Shown here: positions 36,196 to 45,017 of the stretch, one piece after another
How the letters are laid out: each line of letters opens with the position of its first letter
Position numbering within the stretch: position 1 is the stretch's first letter
Assembly: GCF_000189755.2 (NCBI RefSeq)
Contig: NZ_KI912183.1
Location: forward strand, 1,490,257-1,554,256
Reading direction: 5' to 3'
Length of the DNA: 64,000 bases
Source of the DNA: Desulfotomaculum nigrificans DSM 574
GTDB lineage: Bacteria > Bacillota > Desulfotomaculia > Desulfotomaculales > Desulfotomaculaceae
Notes under the pieces: generated by a model
Databases searched by the model: none
Told to the model about the DNA's origin: nothing
The model's input: only the letters and a program-made list of their open reading frames with translations
Position numbers and translations under genes: made by a program

Positions 36196-37077
36196 TCACT
36201 CCCTTCGTTCCGCTACCTGTTTAAGCAAAGCTTCTCTCATTACATCCACGGGAGCAGTTTGACCGGTCCATAGTTCAAAGGCCAGTACCCCCTGGTATAG
36301 CAACATACCCAGACCATTTAGTGTGGCGGCTCCCCTGGCCGCCGCGCCGCGTAAAAAAGCGGTTTGGTCGGGGTTATAAATTAAATCACAAACCAGTTGT
36401 CCGGCATGCAATGCCGTCAGAGGAAAGTCGGGGCATTGATCAATATGGGGAGACATGCCCATGGAGGTGGTTTGCACCACCAAGTCTACCTCCATCACTA
36501 TATCTGCTGGCAGGTCATGGCCCCAGGGCAGGGCTACTGCCTGGACTCCCGTTGTTCGGCTGACATGCTCAGCCAATTCTGCCGCCCTGGCCGGGGTACG
36601 ATTGGTAATATACAGGCCAGCTAACCCGGATAGGGCCAGTTGTACCGCCACCGCCCGGGCGGCACCGCCAGCTCCCAGGATCAAAGCAGTTTTATTTTTG
36701 GGGGCAAACCTTGCTCCCTCGATTAAAGATTTAACGAAACCACTGCCGTCCGTGTTGTAGCCCACCAACTTGCCATCAACGTTAACAATGGTATTTACCG
36801 CTCCGATCATTTGCGCTGCGGCATCAATTTGGTCCAACAGGGGCAGCACAGCCTGTTTGTGGGGCACTGTCACATTAACTCCGGCCAGTCCCAGGGCCCT
36901 AACGGCCTGCACCGCCTGGGGCAGACTGGCAGGATGAACATTAAAGGGTACATAGGTATAGTTTAAACTCAGCCTTTGATAAGCTGCGTTATGCATGGCC
37001 GGGGAAAAGGAATGTTCTACCGGCCAGCCAAACAAACCACAAACTTTGGTGTTGCCGTTAATGGCAGGAAAGCCCAT
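36196..37077 (-). CDS. aroE: Shikimate dehydrogenase
   Basis: A 293-aa NADPH enzyme (3-dehydroshikimate to shikimate). Substrate site [13 protein letters not shown] and the catalytic Lys in [14 protein letters not shown]; cofactor loop [16 protein letters not shown] with NRT (~155) typical for NADPH. The longest frame was trimmed by 13 codons to the ATG 7 nt after GGAGG. Heads the aroE-aroC-aroK-aroB run. Confidence 0.94.
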   Translation of the reverse strand: MGFPAINGNTKVCGLFGWPVEHSFSPAMHNAAYQRLSLNYTYVPFNVHPASLPQAVQAVRALGLAGVNVTVPHKQAVLPLLDQIDAAAQMIGAVNTIVNVDGKLVGYNTDGSGFVKSLIEGARFAPKNKTALILGAGGAARAVAVQLALSGLAGLYITNRTPARAAELAEHVSRTTGVQAVALPWGHDLPADIVMEVDLVVQTTSMGMSPHIDQCPDFPLTALHAGQLVCDLIYNPDQTAFLRGAAARGAATLNGLGMLLYQGVLAFELWTGQTAPVDVMREALLKQVAERRE

Positions 37078-37150
37078 TTTAATCCCTCCAGGATGAAACA
37101 AAAGCTTGGCTCGCACGCCAAGCGAAAGTATTCATCATTCTTTAAGTACA

Positions 37151-37654
37151 TTAATTATGTTGTTGTCGCTTGATCCGCCAGAGCACCAATTTTTCCAATT
37201 GACGGTTTATTTTAGTACCAATGAACTCTTTACCCGCCATAGGGGTAACCAATATGGTGTATAACCCCAACCGGTTACCAGCCAGTACATCGGTAAAGAC
37301 TTGATCTCCCACCAGGGCGGTTTCCTCAATTTTGGCGTTCAGGATATTTAAGGCCTGACGCAAACCCCTGCGTCTGGGCTTACCCGCCTTGGATACTCCC
37401 GGTACATGTAAAAAAGAGGTCAGCGCCGCCACCCGGTTCTGATTGTTATTGGAAACAAAACAAACCTTGAAGCCCTGGTTAACCAGATTTCTAAACCAGG
37501 CCTCCACCTGGGGATCCAAATGGTCCCGATCCCAGGGAATTATGGTGTTGTCTATATCAAAAAGGATCGCCTTAATACCCCTTTTTTTTAGTTCCGCTAA
37601 ATTTATCTCGTATAGAGATGATACATAGGCATTTGGATATAACTTTTTGATCAT
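37151..37654 (-). CDS. yqeG: YqeG-family HAD phosphatase
   Basis: A 167-aa HAD-superfamily IIIA phosphatase. Motif I is AILFDIDNTIIPWD (~30-43), motif II CFVSNNNQ (~66) and motif III LVGDQVFTDVLAGNR (~115). YqeG members in Firmicutes include phosphatidylglycerophosphate phosphatase candidates; substrate here unproven. It stands before the aro operon with a 73-nt gap and is divergent from sigK. Confidence 0.88.
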   Translation of the reverse strand: MIKKLYPNAYVSSLYEINLAELKKRGIKAILFDIDNTIIPWDRDHLDPQVEAWFRNLVNQGFKVCFVSNNNQNRVAALTSFLHVPGVSKAGKPRRRGLRQALNILNAKIEETALVGDQVFTDVLAGNRLGLYTILVTPMAGKEFIGTKINRQLEKLVLWRIKRQQHN

Positions 37655-37852
37655 ACGCTACTCCACTAAGTTCATTAACTGTGCTTATTTTACCTGTAAT
37701 TAGTAATGTTAGTCAACTTATGTCGGCCTGCAAGTTATTGTCCGCCAAATTTTTTGACCGCATCATGAACATTTCCCTGAAGACAAACACCAAATCTGGC
37801 CTTCATCAATATCATGTATTGTTGACTGAATAGTTCGAGGGGGGATTACTTG

Positions 37853-38218
37853 ATGCTACCCGGCCTGTGGACGGTTACAGTCTTGTCGGTAGTCAATGGA
37901 GCACTGGCCCTGGTTTCGTACATTACCAATAACACCTTTCCGCAGCCCTTAACTGAAGAGGAAGAGGCCTACTACCTGGAGCAGTTGGCGAAAGGCGACG
38001 AGTCAGCTCGTAATGTGCTGGTGGAGAGGAATTTACGGTTGGTGGCTCACATTGTGAAAAAGTTTGACCAAACCGGGGAAGATGTGGATGATTTGATTTC
38101 CATTGGTGCCATTGGTTTGATCAAGGCCATAAACACCTTTAAAACCGACAAAGGAACCCGCCTGGCCACTTATGCAGCCCGCTGTATTGAAAACGAAATG
38201 TCGCTGACAAGAGTATAG
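37853..38218 (+). CDS. sigK: Pro-sigma-K, N-terminal part interrupted by a skin element
   Basis: Open for 121 codons. A hydrophobic pro-sequence (residues ~1-20, [20 protein letters not shown]) is followed by [21 protein letters not shown] and sigma region 2: [29 protein letters not shown] and [15 protein letters not shown]. Intact SigK continues EILMHLRALKK. Here, after the GAA at 38195, the frame runs into element DNA (MSLTRV, stop). This is the known break point of skin elements in Bacillus and clostridia. The ATG follows GAGGGGGG. SigK drives late mother-cell genes for coat and cortex; an intact gene would need excision. Confidence 0.93.
   Translation: MLPGLWTVTVLSVVNGALALVSYITNNTFPQPLTEEEEAYYLEQLAKGDESARNVLVERNLRLVAHIVKKFDQTGEDVDDLISIGAIGLIKAINTFKTDKGTRLATYAARCIENEMSLTRV
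38195..38199 (+). other. Left attachment core of the skin element (GAAAT)
   Basis: GAAAT at the point where sigK homology stops; the same five bases occur at 52715-52719 where homology resumes. Strand exchange anywhere in the five bases restores the sigK frame as ...IENE-ILMHLR. Confidence 0.8.
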
Positions 38219-38232
38219 CAAGCCCTGCGTGG

Positions 38233-39714
38233 CTAGGACGATATTTTTTGCTCGGGTATTTTGGCCAGTACGGTAACATTGATAAACCGCAACCCATTGC
38301 CTCCTGGTACCCCCCGGCCGGATACAATAACCTGCTTGACTAGGGCCCTGACCAAGGAACGCTTTTCAGTAAAAGCCAAATCATCTAACCTTCGTAAGAT
38401 GGACTCTGATATTTCCCTTATCTCATCAATTTTAGCAAATAACTCCTCACGTTGCCTGTATGCCAGAAGTAATTCCTCTTTTCTTTTTTCCAACTTCTCT
38501 TTGCGTCGTTTCAATTCAGCCAGTTTTTTCTCTATGCTGTCCATATGGTCAAGATACCCTTTGGCAATCACGTCAATTAACGCCTCCTGGCCTTTTTCTA
38601 TACTGGCCAGGTGCTTGTTAATAACCATGATCTGCTCCCTAGGGTCATTCTGCCCAACTATTTGGCCCATGGCCTCCCGGGCCAGACGGTCAGGATCCAT
38701 CAACCATGTTTGTATTTGGTTCCAAACAGCTTCTTCCAGGGCGTCTGCTAATATATATTTGACCGGTCTGCACCCTTCGTTTTTGTATCCCTGGCAAGTT
38801 TTATTACAAGTATATCTTCTTTCCCTCTTACCCCACCACCTGGCGTAAGCACCCGTCATTGTATTGCCGCAATCGGCGCAGGTAATTAGTCCGGACAAAA
38901 GATACCCATGCTTTTGTTTTCCCGCGTAAAGCCTGCGGACTTCTTTTAACTTTTCTTGAGCCCTATAAAATGTATTTTCATCTATTATCGGGGGTACTTT
39001 AATATACATACCTTTAAACCGCCACAAGCCAATATAGACAGTGTTTGCTAATATTTGTTTCACCACTTGACGGTGCCACCGTCCAGCCCGACGGCGGGTT
39101 GGTATACCGTTTTCATTCAGTCTTTTCGCTATACCATTTGCCCCTATATCTTCACTAGTAAACCAGTTAAATATATCAACTACAACCTTTTTTTCGTGTT
39201 CCAAATAGCTCACTTTTCCGGTTTCCGGGTCATATTGATACCCAAAAACGTCAAAATTTATTGGAATACCGCCTTGCCTTGCCTTTTGCTCTTTCCCTCT
39301 GCCCATGCGATCCCGAATTTTTTCCCTTTCATACTCGGCTATCGCACCTCGTATTGAGTAAAACAACCGTCCCTCTGGCGTATCCTTCCAGTCAAAATCA
39401 AGGAATTCCAGCTTAATACCGCATTTTTCTAATTCATCGGTAATAAGCAACTGGTGGGCCAGCTTTCGTGAAAGACGGTCGGGATCTCGCACAACCAGCA
39501 GCTGAAACCTTCCCTCCCGAGCAGCTTCCCTCATTTCGTTTAAGCCAGGGCGTTCCAGGGTACTTCCCGAAATTCCCTCATCGGAAAACACCGTCACTTC
39601 CTGGGCTCCTAATATACGGGCACGGCTACAGCAGGCCTCCCGTTGTTCGGCCAAACTGTAGCCGTGTTTCACCTGGTCATCTGTACTTACCCGGATATAG
39701 ACCGCCGCCCGCAA
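38233..39714 (-). CDS. spoIVCA: Large serine recombinase, SpoIVCA-type (skin excisionase)
   Basis: A 493-aa enzyme. Catalytic domain: VYIRVSTDDQ with Ser10 as nucleophile, DEGISGSTLERPGL (~44-57), VVRDPDRLSRK (~75) and YEREKIRDRMGRG (~128). The recombinase domain follows (~160-260), then a zinc ribbon (ITCADCGNTMTG ... CNKTC, ~280-310) and a long coiled coil (~360-430), which in large serine integrases controls directionality. TTG start 7 nt after CGGAGG. In Bacillus the homologue is made in the mother cell and excises skin to rebuild sigK. Position and orientation here are the same. Confidence 0.93.
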   Translation of the reverse strand: MRAAVYIRVSTDDQVKHGYSLAEQREACCSRARILGAQEVTVFSDEGISGSTLERPGLNEMREAAREGRFQLLVVRDPDRLSRKLAHQLLITDELEKCGIKLEFLDFDWKDTPEGRLFYSIRGAIAEYEREKIRDRMGRGKEQKARQGGIPINFDVFGYQYDPETGKVSYLEHEKKVVVDIFNWFTSEDIGANGIAKRLNENGIPTRRRAGRWHRQVVKQILANTVYIGLWRFKGMYIKVPPIIDENTFYRAQEKLKEVRRLYAGKQKHGYLLSGLITCADCGNTMTGAYARWWGKRERRYTCNKTCQGYKNEGCRPVKYILADALEEAVWNQIQTWLMDPDRLAREAMGQIVGQNDPREQIMVINKHLASIEKGQEALIDVIAKGYLDHMDSIEKKLAELKRRKEKLEKRKEELLLAYRQREELFAKIDEIREISESILRRLDDLAFTEKRSLVRALVKQVIVSGRGVPGGNGLRFINVTVLAKIPEQKISS

Positions 39715-39851
39715 ACTGCTAACCTCCGTTCCATAACCTTTTTGGCCAGTAGTTTGTATGCATCATTTAAACCTGCGCCATCTTGTGAATAACAAACCGT
39801 TAGTGAAATAACCGGCCGCCTGGAAATGGTATTGCTGCTGCTTTTTTTCAT
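39687..39851 (-). CDS. 54-aa basic protein overlapping the recombinase start, directionality-factor candidate
   Basis: A short frame from an ATG 8 nt after GGGGTG to a stop 28 nt inside the recombinase gene. The protein is basic (MKKSSSNTISRRPVISLTV ... AYKLLAKKVMERRL). The overlap implies co-expression with the recombinase, and the size and position recall directionality factors of large serine integrases such as SPbeta SprB (58 aa). No sequence similarity to one is visible, so the role is speculative; a leader regulating recombinase translation is an alternative. Confidence 0.55.
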   Translation of the reverse strand: MKKSSSNTISRRPVISLTVCYSQDGAGLNDAYKLLAKKVMERRLAVCGRRSISG

Positions 39852-40042
39852 AACTATATCACCCCTGTCATAGAATATGTTTATACGGTTTGTACACTTG
39901 CTTAAAAAACAAATCCCCTACAGCAACAGCCAAGGGGAAAATTATTGATATAAGATTTTTAGTTATGTATAATAAAAATATAAGTGGGAATACTGATAAC
40001 TAACTAAACGGCTCGCTTGCCTCAACTACCGAGGTTTTCGTC

Positions 40043-40081
40043 TTGAACCCTTAAACTGCTGCGAACAGTTTAAGGGTTCAA
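40043..40081. repeat. Isolated 16-bp perfect inverted repeat
   Basis: TTGAACCCTTAAACTG (40043-40058) and CAGTTTAAGGGTTCAA (40066-40081) around a 7-nt loop, in the 281-bp spacer between the small protein and the next gene. No T-run on either side, so a terminator is not proven; a protein-binding or recombination site is possible. The rest of the spacer holds the upstream region of the recombinase unit and nothing I can name. Confidence 0.5.
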
Positions 40082-40132
40082 CTACTACTAACGTTGTTTC
40101 TAAGGCAGTTGAAGCAGATCCGGGCTGGAAAT

Positions 40133-40516
40133 TTACTCTAATTTAAATCCTAGTATCTTAGTAAAAAAACTTACATCAACATAAATACGACCATTCTCCA
40201 AACTCGGTGCTAACCCAAGTTCGCCAACATAATTTCCAGCAGAATCATAAACTTTATTGCTACCTACATTTATTTCGTAGCTTTTTCCGCCAGTATTTAC
40301 GATCGCTTTGCCTTCAGACCAATGAACTTTATATCCGAGATTATGTGCAGACTGTCGTAAGGGATACATTACAACCTGGTTAGCGATATTGCTGCCGTTC
40401 TTATGCCATGTCACATAAGTTCCAGAAATTTCAAAGGTCTCTGCAAATGCAGACGATGGCAAAACAGATAACAGGCAGACAGCAACTAATACCGATGAAA
40501 TCAACTTTTTTATCAT
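40133..40516 (-). CDS. Secreted copper-amine-oxidase-N-like (PF07833) small protein
   Basis: A 127-aa protein with a Sec signal peptide (residues 1-25, ending SSAFA). The mature part resembles one PF07833 repeat (MYPLRQSAHNLGYKVHWSEG; GRIYVDVSFFTKILGFKLE), a domain common on cell surfaces of Peptococcaceae that is thought to bind the wall rather than to oxidise amines. GGAGG before the ATG. Last of three adjacent secreted proteins inside the skin element. Confidence 0.72.
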   Translation of the reverse strand: MIKKLISSVLVAVCLLSVLPSSAFAETFEISGTYVTWHKNGSNIANQVVMYPLRQSAHNLGYKVHWSEGKAIVNTGGKSYEINVGSNKVYDSAGNYVGELGLAPSLENGRIYVDVSFFTKILGFKLE

Positions 40517-40534
40517 AAATAATTACCTCCATTC

Positions 40535-41995
40535 TTATTCAGTTAAAATAGGACTATATCCAGGAATTGGTACCTCGCCTATCTTCACATCTTTTTGAGC
40601 TTGTCCAGACCATGAGCCGCACCAGGATGTTAGGTAACCCGTAGCCTTGATGTGGACCTGTGTATTCTGTCCCCATACGCCACTCCATGGAAAGGTGAAG
40701 GTAAAGGGAATGGGAGTTTCGTCTTCATATGGTACAGTTTTTGTACCGCTATAGGTTGGTTCAATGGGCACAATGTCCTGCTGGCCAGTGGAGTATTCAT
40801 AATGATCCCCTCTTAAACCACCGGTTGTGGTTACTGATATAGTGAGCTTCGGCGGCGGTGGTGGTTCACTGTCCGGACCCGGTGGTGGCGGGGCCGGTAT
40901 ATACGGCGGCTTCACCCACACTGTAAAGGCCCACGATTTAGGCAGTGGACTGTTGTTTACAGCTGTTGGGGCTTCAATCCACATGTTCAGGTCCCCACTT
41001 ACTGCTTCGGGATGGGGCAGCACGGTAACGGTGCAAGTTGCAATATTATCATCCCAAGTGCTTTCGGTTGGTGGCTTGGTATGATTATAGTTAACCTCTG
41101 CGGCAAAGGTTATGGTAGTCGGTTTTGACACATTAGGGGCAGTCATGGTGTAGGTGTTGCCCTGTGCGGAGATAACATCGAAATCGTTGTAGTCTTTGAC
41201 AACATTTCCGTCAACTTTCCAACGGAAATCGGTTATAACGTATTTCTTTAAGGTATTCTTTACCTCCGCAGTTACAGCAATTGGATCACCCGAATAAACC
41301 TGGGCGGGTGAATTTATGATCTTCACCGACAGGTTGTTTGGTAGATTATTGTCCGGAGGGTTATTGGTTCCACCGGGTGGTGGTGCGGCTTTCTGTACAC
41401 CATACCACTCGATCACGACCGGCAGGGTCCAGAGCATCGCTTCGGACTTACTGGCCCAGATGTCACCCCAAGTGGGGTCGTAGAAATAACCCGCATCGGG
41501 TTTACGAACATTTGCTGCTCTTTCCACTGGTGATAAATAAAAAGAATACTCATAATCTACTTTGCCGGTACTAAGATCATGAGTATCCTTTACGGTTAGA
41601 CCGTCTGGTGTTGGGTTAAGATAATACAATTGAAATTTATCCAAGGTGAGCCCGTCTCTCCAAACGTAGGTCTTTGTTTGATCGACTTTAGAACTATCAA
41701 ACATATCATTAGTTAACGAATTATTATTAGGAATAGATACTTTAATATCGGTTATGTCCCATTGCGATACGTCAAAGGGAGCTCCAGCCGACAGTTTAAC
41801 AGTTTTAAGCTGGTTTAGTGTGACTGGTTCGCCGTCGTTAGCAAACCATTTACTCCCCCCATCTGTATAGATGGCGTAGTAGCCACTGATAACACTACGA
41901 ATGATGAGTTGCCCCTCGGCAGCCATTGCTGAACGAGGGGCAAACATTGTAAGTAGCATTAAAGTAGAAAAGAGTAGACTAAGTATTCGCTTCAT
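40535..41995 (-). CDS. Secreted Ig-like/proline-rich protein
   Basis: A 486-aa protein with a signal peptide (1-25, ending SAMAA). Two low-complexity proline linkers (APPPGGTNNPPDNNLPNN near 205; PAPPPPGPDSEPPPPPK near 370) separate beta-rich modules; the middle module (INSPAQVYSGDPIAVTAEVK) looks like an Ig/CARDB-type fold. I do not recognise a precise family. It starts 2 nt after the upstream secreted protein ends and shares its operon, suggesting joint export and surface assembly. Confidence 0.6.
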   Translation of the reverse strand: MKRILSLLFSTLMLLTMFAPRSAMAAEGQLIIRSVISGYYAIYTDGGSKWFANDGEPVTLNQLKTVKLSAGAPFDVSQWDITDIKVSIPNNNSLTNDMFDSSKVDQTKTYVWRDGLTLDKFQLYYLNPTPDGLTVKDTHDLSTGKVDYEYSFYLSPVERAANVRKPDAGYFYDPTWGDIWASKSEAMLWTLPVVIEWYGVQKAAPPPGGTNNPPDNNLPNNLSVKIINSPAQVYSGDPIAVTAEVKNTLKKYVITDFRWKVDGNVVKDYNDFDVISAQGNTYTMTAPNVSKPTTITFAAEVNYNHTKPPTESTWDDNIATCTVTVLPHPEAVSGDLNMWIEAPTAVNNSPLPKSWAFTVWVKPPYIPAPPPPGPDSEPPPPPKLTISVTTTGGLRGDHYEYSTGQQDIVPIEPTYSGTKTVPYEDETPIPFTFTFPWSGVWGQNTQVHIKATGYLTSWCGSWSGQAQKDVKIGEVPIPGYSPILTE

Positions 41996-41996
41996 G

Positions 41997-43013
41997 CTAC
42001 TTACCTCCTTGATAGAGTGGGTTCTCTATAGCAAGGCAAGCGGCGGAGGAAGCAACTACAATGTATTTTACTTTAGATATATCGGCTTGCCTTTTTCCGT
42101 AATCGTAATGATTATCAACTACATCGTAAGTAAAGTCCCTGGGTACTCCGGGAGTGCCCATATCCCGGCGGAAGCCAGGTCTATAGTGGGTAAGTCCATC
42201 ATCGTCAACTAAATAAATAGGACAACCTGCTTGACCGGGAGTTATTTGGGATACAATAATAGTGTTTACTGTTACCTTTAACCCTGTAACCGTACTCTCA
42301 TTCTTGTAAATTTCGTAGGAATTTTTATTTAAATCGTCCATGTTAATAAAGACTATTTTATCCGCAAATCGAATATCTTTCCCCCAGGAATACTTAGATA
42401 ATGGCTCACCAGTTGTAGTCACATCCACCACGGACTTCTGACCAGGGGTTACGGATGTGCTATTAGTATTTAGGTAATCCTTAATTGCCGAAATATCCGG
42501 CTTTTCTGTCCCTGCTGGGTAGCAGACCACCAGGCCGTCGATGAAGTCCACCTGGTAGCCCAGGGCCTCGGCCACGAACCGGGCGGGGAGGAATGTCCGA
42601 CTACTCGTAATCTCTGGAGATACGTCAATCCCTGTTACTTTTTCATTGGTTATAATCTGCGGACGGCCAATAGTCATTTTGGCAACTGTATTACCAGCAT
42701 CGAGGGTCACAAGATTGTTGTCAAAGTCAATCTTCTCATTAGGTACGCCCAGGGCGTTGGCTAAAAATCTCACAGGCACAAAAGTCCTGCCTTGCTTGAT
42801 ATAAGGTGCCGCATCCATCTTCACGCCGGGTACTTTGTTGTCTACAAAGTATTCGCTCCTGCCAACCAAAAATACTACGCTTTTGACAAGGTTTTTGTTT
42901 TGATCTACGACATTAACCTGTTCCTTTTGTTCCGCCCCTGCCCCTGAAACCATGCACAGGGCCAGAGCGCCCGTAACAGCCGCAGTTAACAGTTTTTGTT
43001 TCATTTTTTTCAT
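41997..43013 (-). CDS. Secreted protein with PF07833 (copper amine oxidase N-like) domain
   Basis: A 338-aa protein with a signal peptide (1-27, ending SGAGA). Residues ~45-165 form a typical PF07833 module: VPGVKMDAAPYIKQGRTFVP, VRFLANALGV, then TFLPARFVAEALGYQV. The C-terminal half (~200-338) is of unknown type and contains two cysteines (near 265 and 328). Heads the secreted trio with a small cytoplasmic gene before it. Confidence 0.75.
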   Translation of the reverse strand: MKKMKQKLLTAAVTGALALCMVSGAGAEQKEQVNVVDQNKNLVKSVVFLVGRSEYFVDNKVPGVKMDAAPYIKQGRTFVPVRFLANALGVPNEKIDFDNNLVTLDAGNTVAKMTIGRPQIITNEKVTGIDVSPEITSSRTFLPARFVAEALGYQVDFIDGLVVCYPAGTEKPDISAIKDYLNTNSTSVTPGQKSVVDVTTTGEPLSKYSWGKDIRFADKIVFINMDDLNKNSYEIYKNESTVTGLKVTVNTIIVSQITPGQAGCPIYLVDDDGLTHYRPGFRRDMGTPGVPRDFTYDVVDNHYDYGKRQADISKVKYIVVASSAACLAIENPLYQGGK

Positions 43014-43019
43014 GAACTA

Positions 43020-43331
43020 TCACTCTCCTTTTTGAAAATATTTCAAAACATTCTTTGAATTCTGTTCAAATATTCTTTCCCGCTCCACCACCCCCGCTTT
43101 CCAGTTTTTGGCATCGCTAAAATGGTCTGTGAAAATGATGTCGTCAGTTCGCATAGCCCGACGTGGCGCTCGTAAACGAACTAGTGTTTGCACCAAGTTT
43201 GGACTGACCCATTCCCCTTTTCCTTTTATGACAAATTTTTCCGCTTTTTCTTTTGGCACGGAAAATTTTACTACCCCGTTTTCGTCAGCTATGTATACAA
43301 TGTCAGATTTTGGTATATCTGGAACAGGCAT
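43020..43331 (-). CDS. Hypothetical protein heading the secreted-protein operon
   Basis: A 103-aa soluble protein without signal peptide: DIVYIADENGVVKFSVPKE, then WVSPNLVQTLVRLRAPRRAM. Good GAGGG before the ATG, 6 nt from the next gene. No family recognised; the operon position is the only clue. Confidence 0.55.
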   Translation of the reverse strand: MPVPDIPKSDIVYIADENGVVKFSVPKEKAEKFVIKGKGEWVSPNLVQTLVRLRAPRRAMRTDDIIFTDHFSDAKNWKAGVVERERIFEQNSKNVLKYFQKGE

Positions 43332-43669
43332 ACTATTCCCTCCTCGAGAAAAATCGGCGGTTTAACCGGGCCGTTCCGGTTTAGGTTTAGGTTTATACAT
43401 AATACATATTTTGTATTATTTATAATAATATATTTGTTAACAAAATGCAATTCTTTTTTTTCCATAATTCTTCAAAGGAAAACAGTGTTTGTTGGAGAAT
43501 ATACAAGTGACTTCCCTCCTATTGGTGGTTTCGGTTTAGTCACTTGAAATCTTCTCCAATTGGGGGTGAAGTCCTTTTTTGTCGACTTCCTAACCCTTGA
43601 TTTTATAGGGATTTTTAAATTATGCAAAATGCTCATTTTGTGTAAAATAAGACCAGAGGAGGAATAATA
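43332..43669. other. Intergenic region with a two-part inverted repeat
   Basis: 338 bp between divergent genes, very AT-rich in the middle. TTGGAGAA (43492-43499) and CAAGTGAC (43504-43511) recur inverted as GTCACTTG (43539-43546) and TTCTCCAA (43552-43559), a large interrupted hairpin about 110 bp upstream of the next plus-strand gene. It may be an operator or an RNA leader element; it matches no riboswitch I know. Confidence 0.45.
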
Positions 43670-44575
43670 ATGTATTGGTTACGAACCGGAAGCATACTAG
43701 ACTTAACAGTAATTGCGACTAATAGCAATATCGCAGATATGGCTAAACTTCTTGACATACCCTATAGTACCCTAGTAGCCTACATAGCTGGCACTCGTTA
43801 TATACGAGAGTCAGCCGTCCCGGATTTTGGATGTCGTTGGGGTAAATATATAGATAAATTTTTAGGTAGTAACCTTTCTAAAAAAGAAATTATTCAAAGA
43901 AACAAAGAAAGTATTTTGAGCAAAGACCATGAAAACAATTATGACTATGATGACATAGAAGAGACAAGTCCACCAGAGTTAGAACCTGAAGTTATTTGGT
44001 CCCTTTATTTTACCGAAATGGCCACTGTTGAATACAATCTACGTTATATTGTTGAACATAAATCATGGTCAATTCCGTTCGGTTGTTGTGCAGCCCAAGT
44101 GCTGGCTCGATTTGAAGCTAGTCAACCGGAGTTGAGTAAACTAGAAACGTTTACTAAAGACGATGCTATTCATCTTCTTAAAATGTTATTTGCGCGGGTA
44201 AATGGAAGAACACTTACCAAAGAAAGTTACCAAGAAATGCTTAATCTAGCGCTACGATATATTCTCTGGCGCGTTAAGACAAGAGAATATTATAAGTTAG
44301 AAAAATTTTACCCAATCCCACGATGTATAGAAATTAGGGATGCAAGGCCTATTATTTTACTACAACAAAGAGAATGTGATTATGTACCTGATCACAGGCT
44401 CTATCATGGCGACTTTCAATTACCAGATACACCGTGTCTAAAAAAAGCAGCTACTTTAGATGTGCTAATGTTATGTCGTTCCGTGGAAGTTAAGATAGAT
44501 AATTCAGTATATCTGCCGAAGTACTACTGTTCATGTACTAGTCCCTCAAATGATTTTATATGTTTCGAGGCCTAA
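43670..44575 (+). CDS. Hypothetical 301-aa protein with HTH-like N-terminus
   Basis: GGAGGA precedes the ATG. The start region ATNSNIADMAKLLDIPYSTL looks like a Cro/C1-type helix-turn-helix reader, followed by a long helical body and a cysteine-containing C-terminus (CSCTSPSNDFICFEA). AT-rich relative to its neighbours and the only plus-strand gene in the element, consistent with separate acquisition. Candidate regulator of the element; no family recognised. Confidence 0.5.
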   Translation: MYWLRTGSILDLTVIATNSNIADMAKLLDIPYSTLVAYIAGTRYIRESAVPDFGCRWGKYIDKFLGSNLSKKEIIQRNKESILSKDHENNYDYDDIEETSPPELEPEVIWSLYFTEMATVEYNLRYIVEHKSWSIPFGCCAAQVLARFEASQPELSKLETFTKDDAIHLLKMLFARVNGRTLTKESYQEMLNLALRYILWRVKTREYYKLEKFYPIPRCIEIRDARPIILLQQRECDYVPDHRLYHGDFQLPDTPCLKKAATLDVLMLCRSVEVKIDNSVYLPKYYCSCTSPSNDFICFEA

Positions 44576-44799
44576 TCCAATGTGGCATTAATAAAACAGA
44601 TATGTTTATTCCGTACCCTTATATTTTTAAATCTGATATCATGTACTCTATAAGCAGATAATAGATTCACAACTTTAATCTGACCTAACATACCATCAAC
44701 TCCATATAACTCTTTAGCAATTTTATCTACCGGTACAGGATTACCATCTTTTAATGCTCTTAAAATTATGTTTTTCTTGCTCTTTGACCACCGTGCCAT
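44572..44799 (-). CDS. Small HTH-like hypothetical protein
   Basis: A 75-aa basic protein: WSKSKKNIILRALKDGNPVP then VDKIAKELYG, the pattern of a short winged or HTH DNA-binding domain. GGAGG 7 nt before the ATG. Convergent with and overlapping by 4 nt the 301-aa gene. Confidence 0.45.
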   Translation of the reverse strand: MARWSKSKKNIILRALKDGNPVPVDKIAKELYGVDGMLGQIKVVNLLSAYRVHDIRFKNIRVRNKHICFINATLD

Positions 44800-44910
44800 G
44801 CTTTCGCCTCCATAATAATATACTTATTTCCACTACGATAATGTACCCCTATTCTGGGCAGGAATTTTCTTTTCTAAAAAATGTCAGTTTTTTGATAACA
44901 CTTACTTCCA

Positions 44911-44936
44911 ATGCCCGGACATCCGGGCATTTTTTG
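44911..44936 (+). terminator. Rho-independent terminator
   Basis: ATGCCCGGA (44911-44919) and TCCGGGCAT (44922-44930) with a 2-nt loop, followed by TTTTTT. It lies 335 bp past the only plus-strand gene upstream. Confidence 0.7.
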
Positions 44937-44995
44937 CTTCATCATTTCCCGCCGGGCGCAACCTTTTCTTTTATTAGCCGATCCAATTAAAACTA

Positions 44996-45017
44996 AAAAC
45001 CGCTAGGCTGCGGTTTT
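44996..45017 (-). terminator. Terminator of the HEPN/MNT operon
   Basis: AAAACCGC (44996-45003) and GCGGTTTT (45010-45017); on the minus strand the hairpin overlaps the HEPN stop codon and runs into TTTTTAGTTTT. Confidence 0.7.

Noticed and set aside
37700-37852. A sigma-E promoter and SpoIIID site before sigK.
   Set aside because: CATGTATT is only a partial -10 match without a convincing -35; not strong enough to list as a feature.
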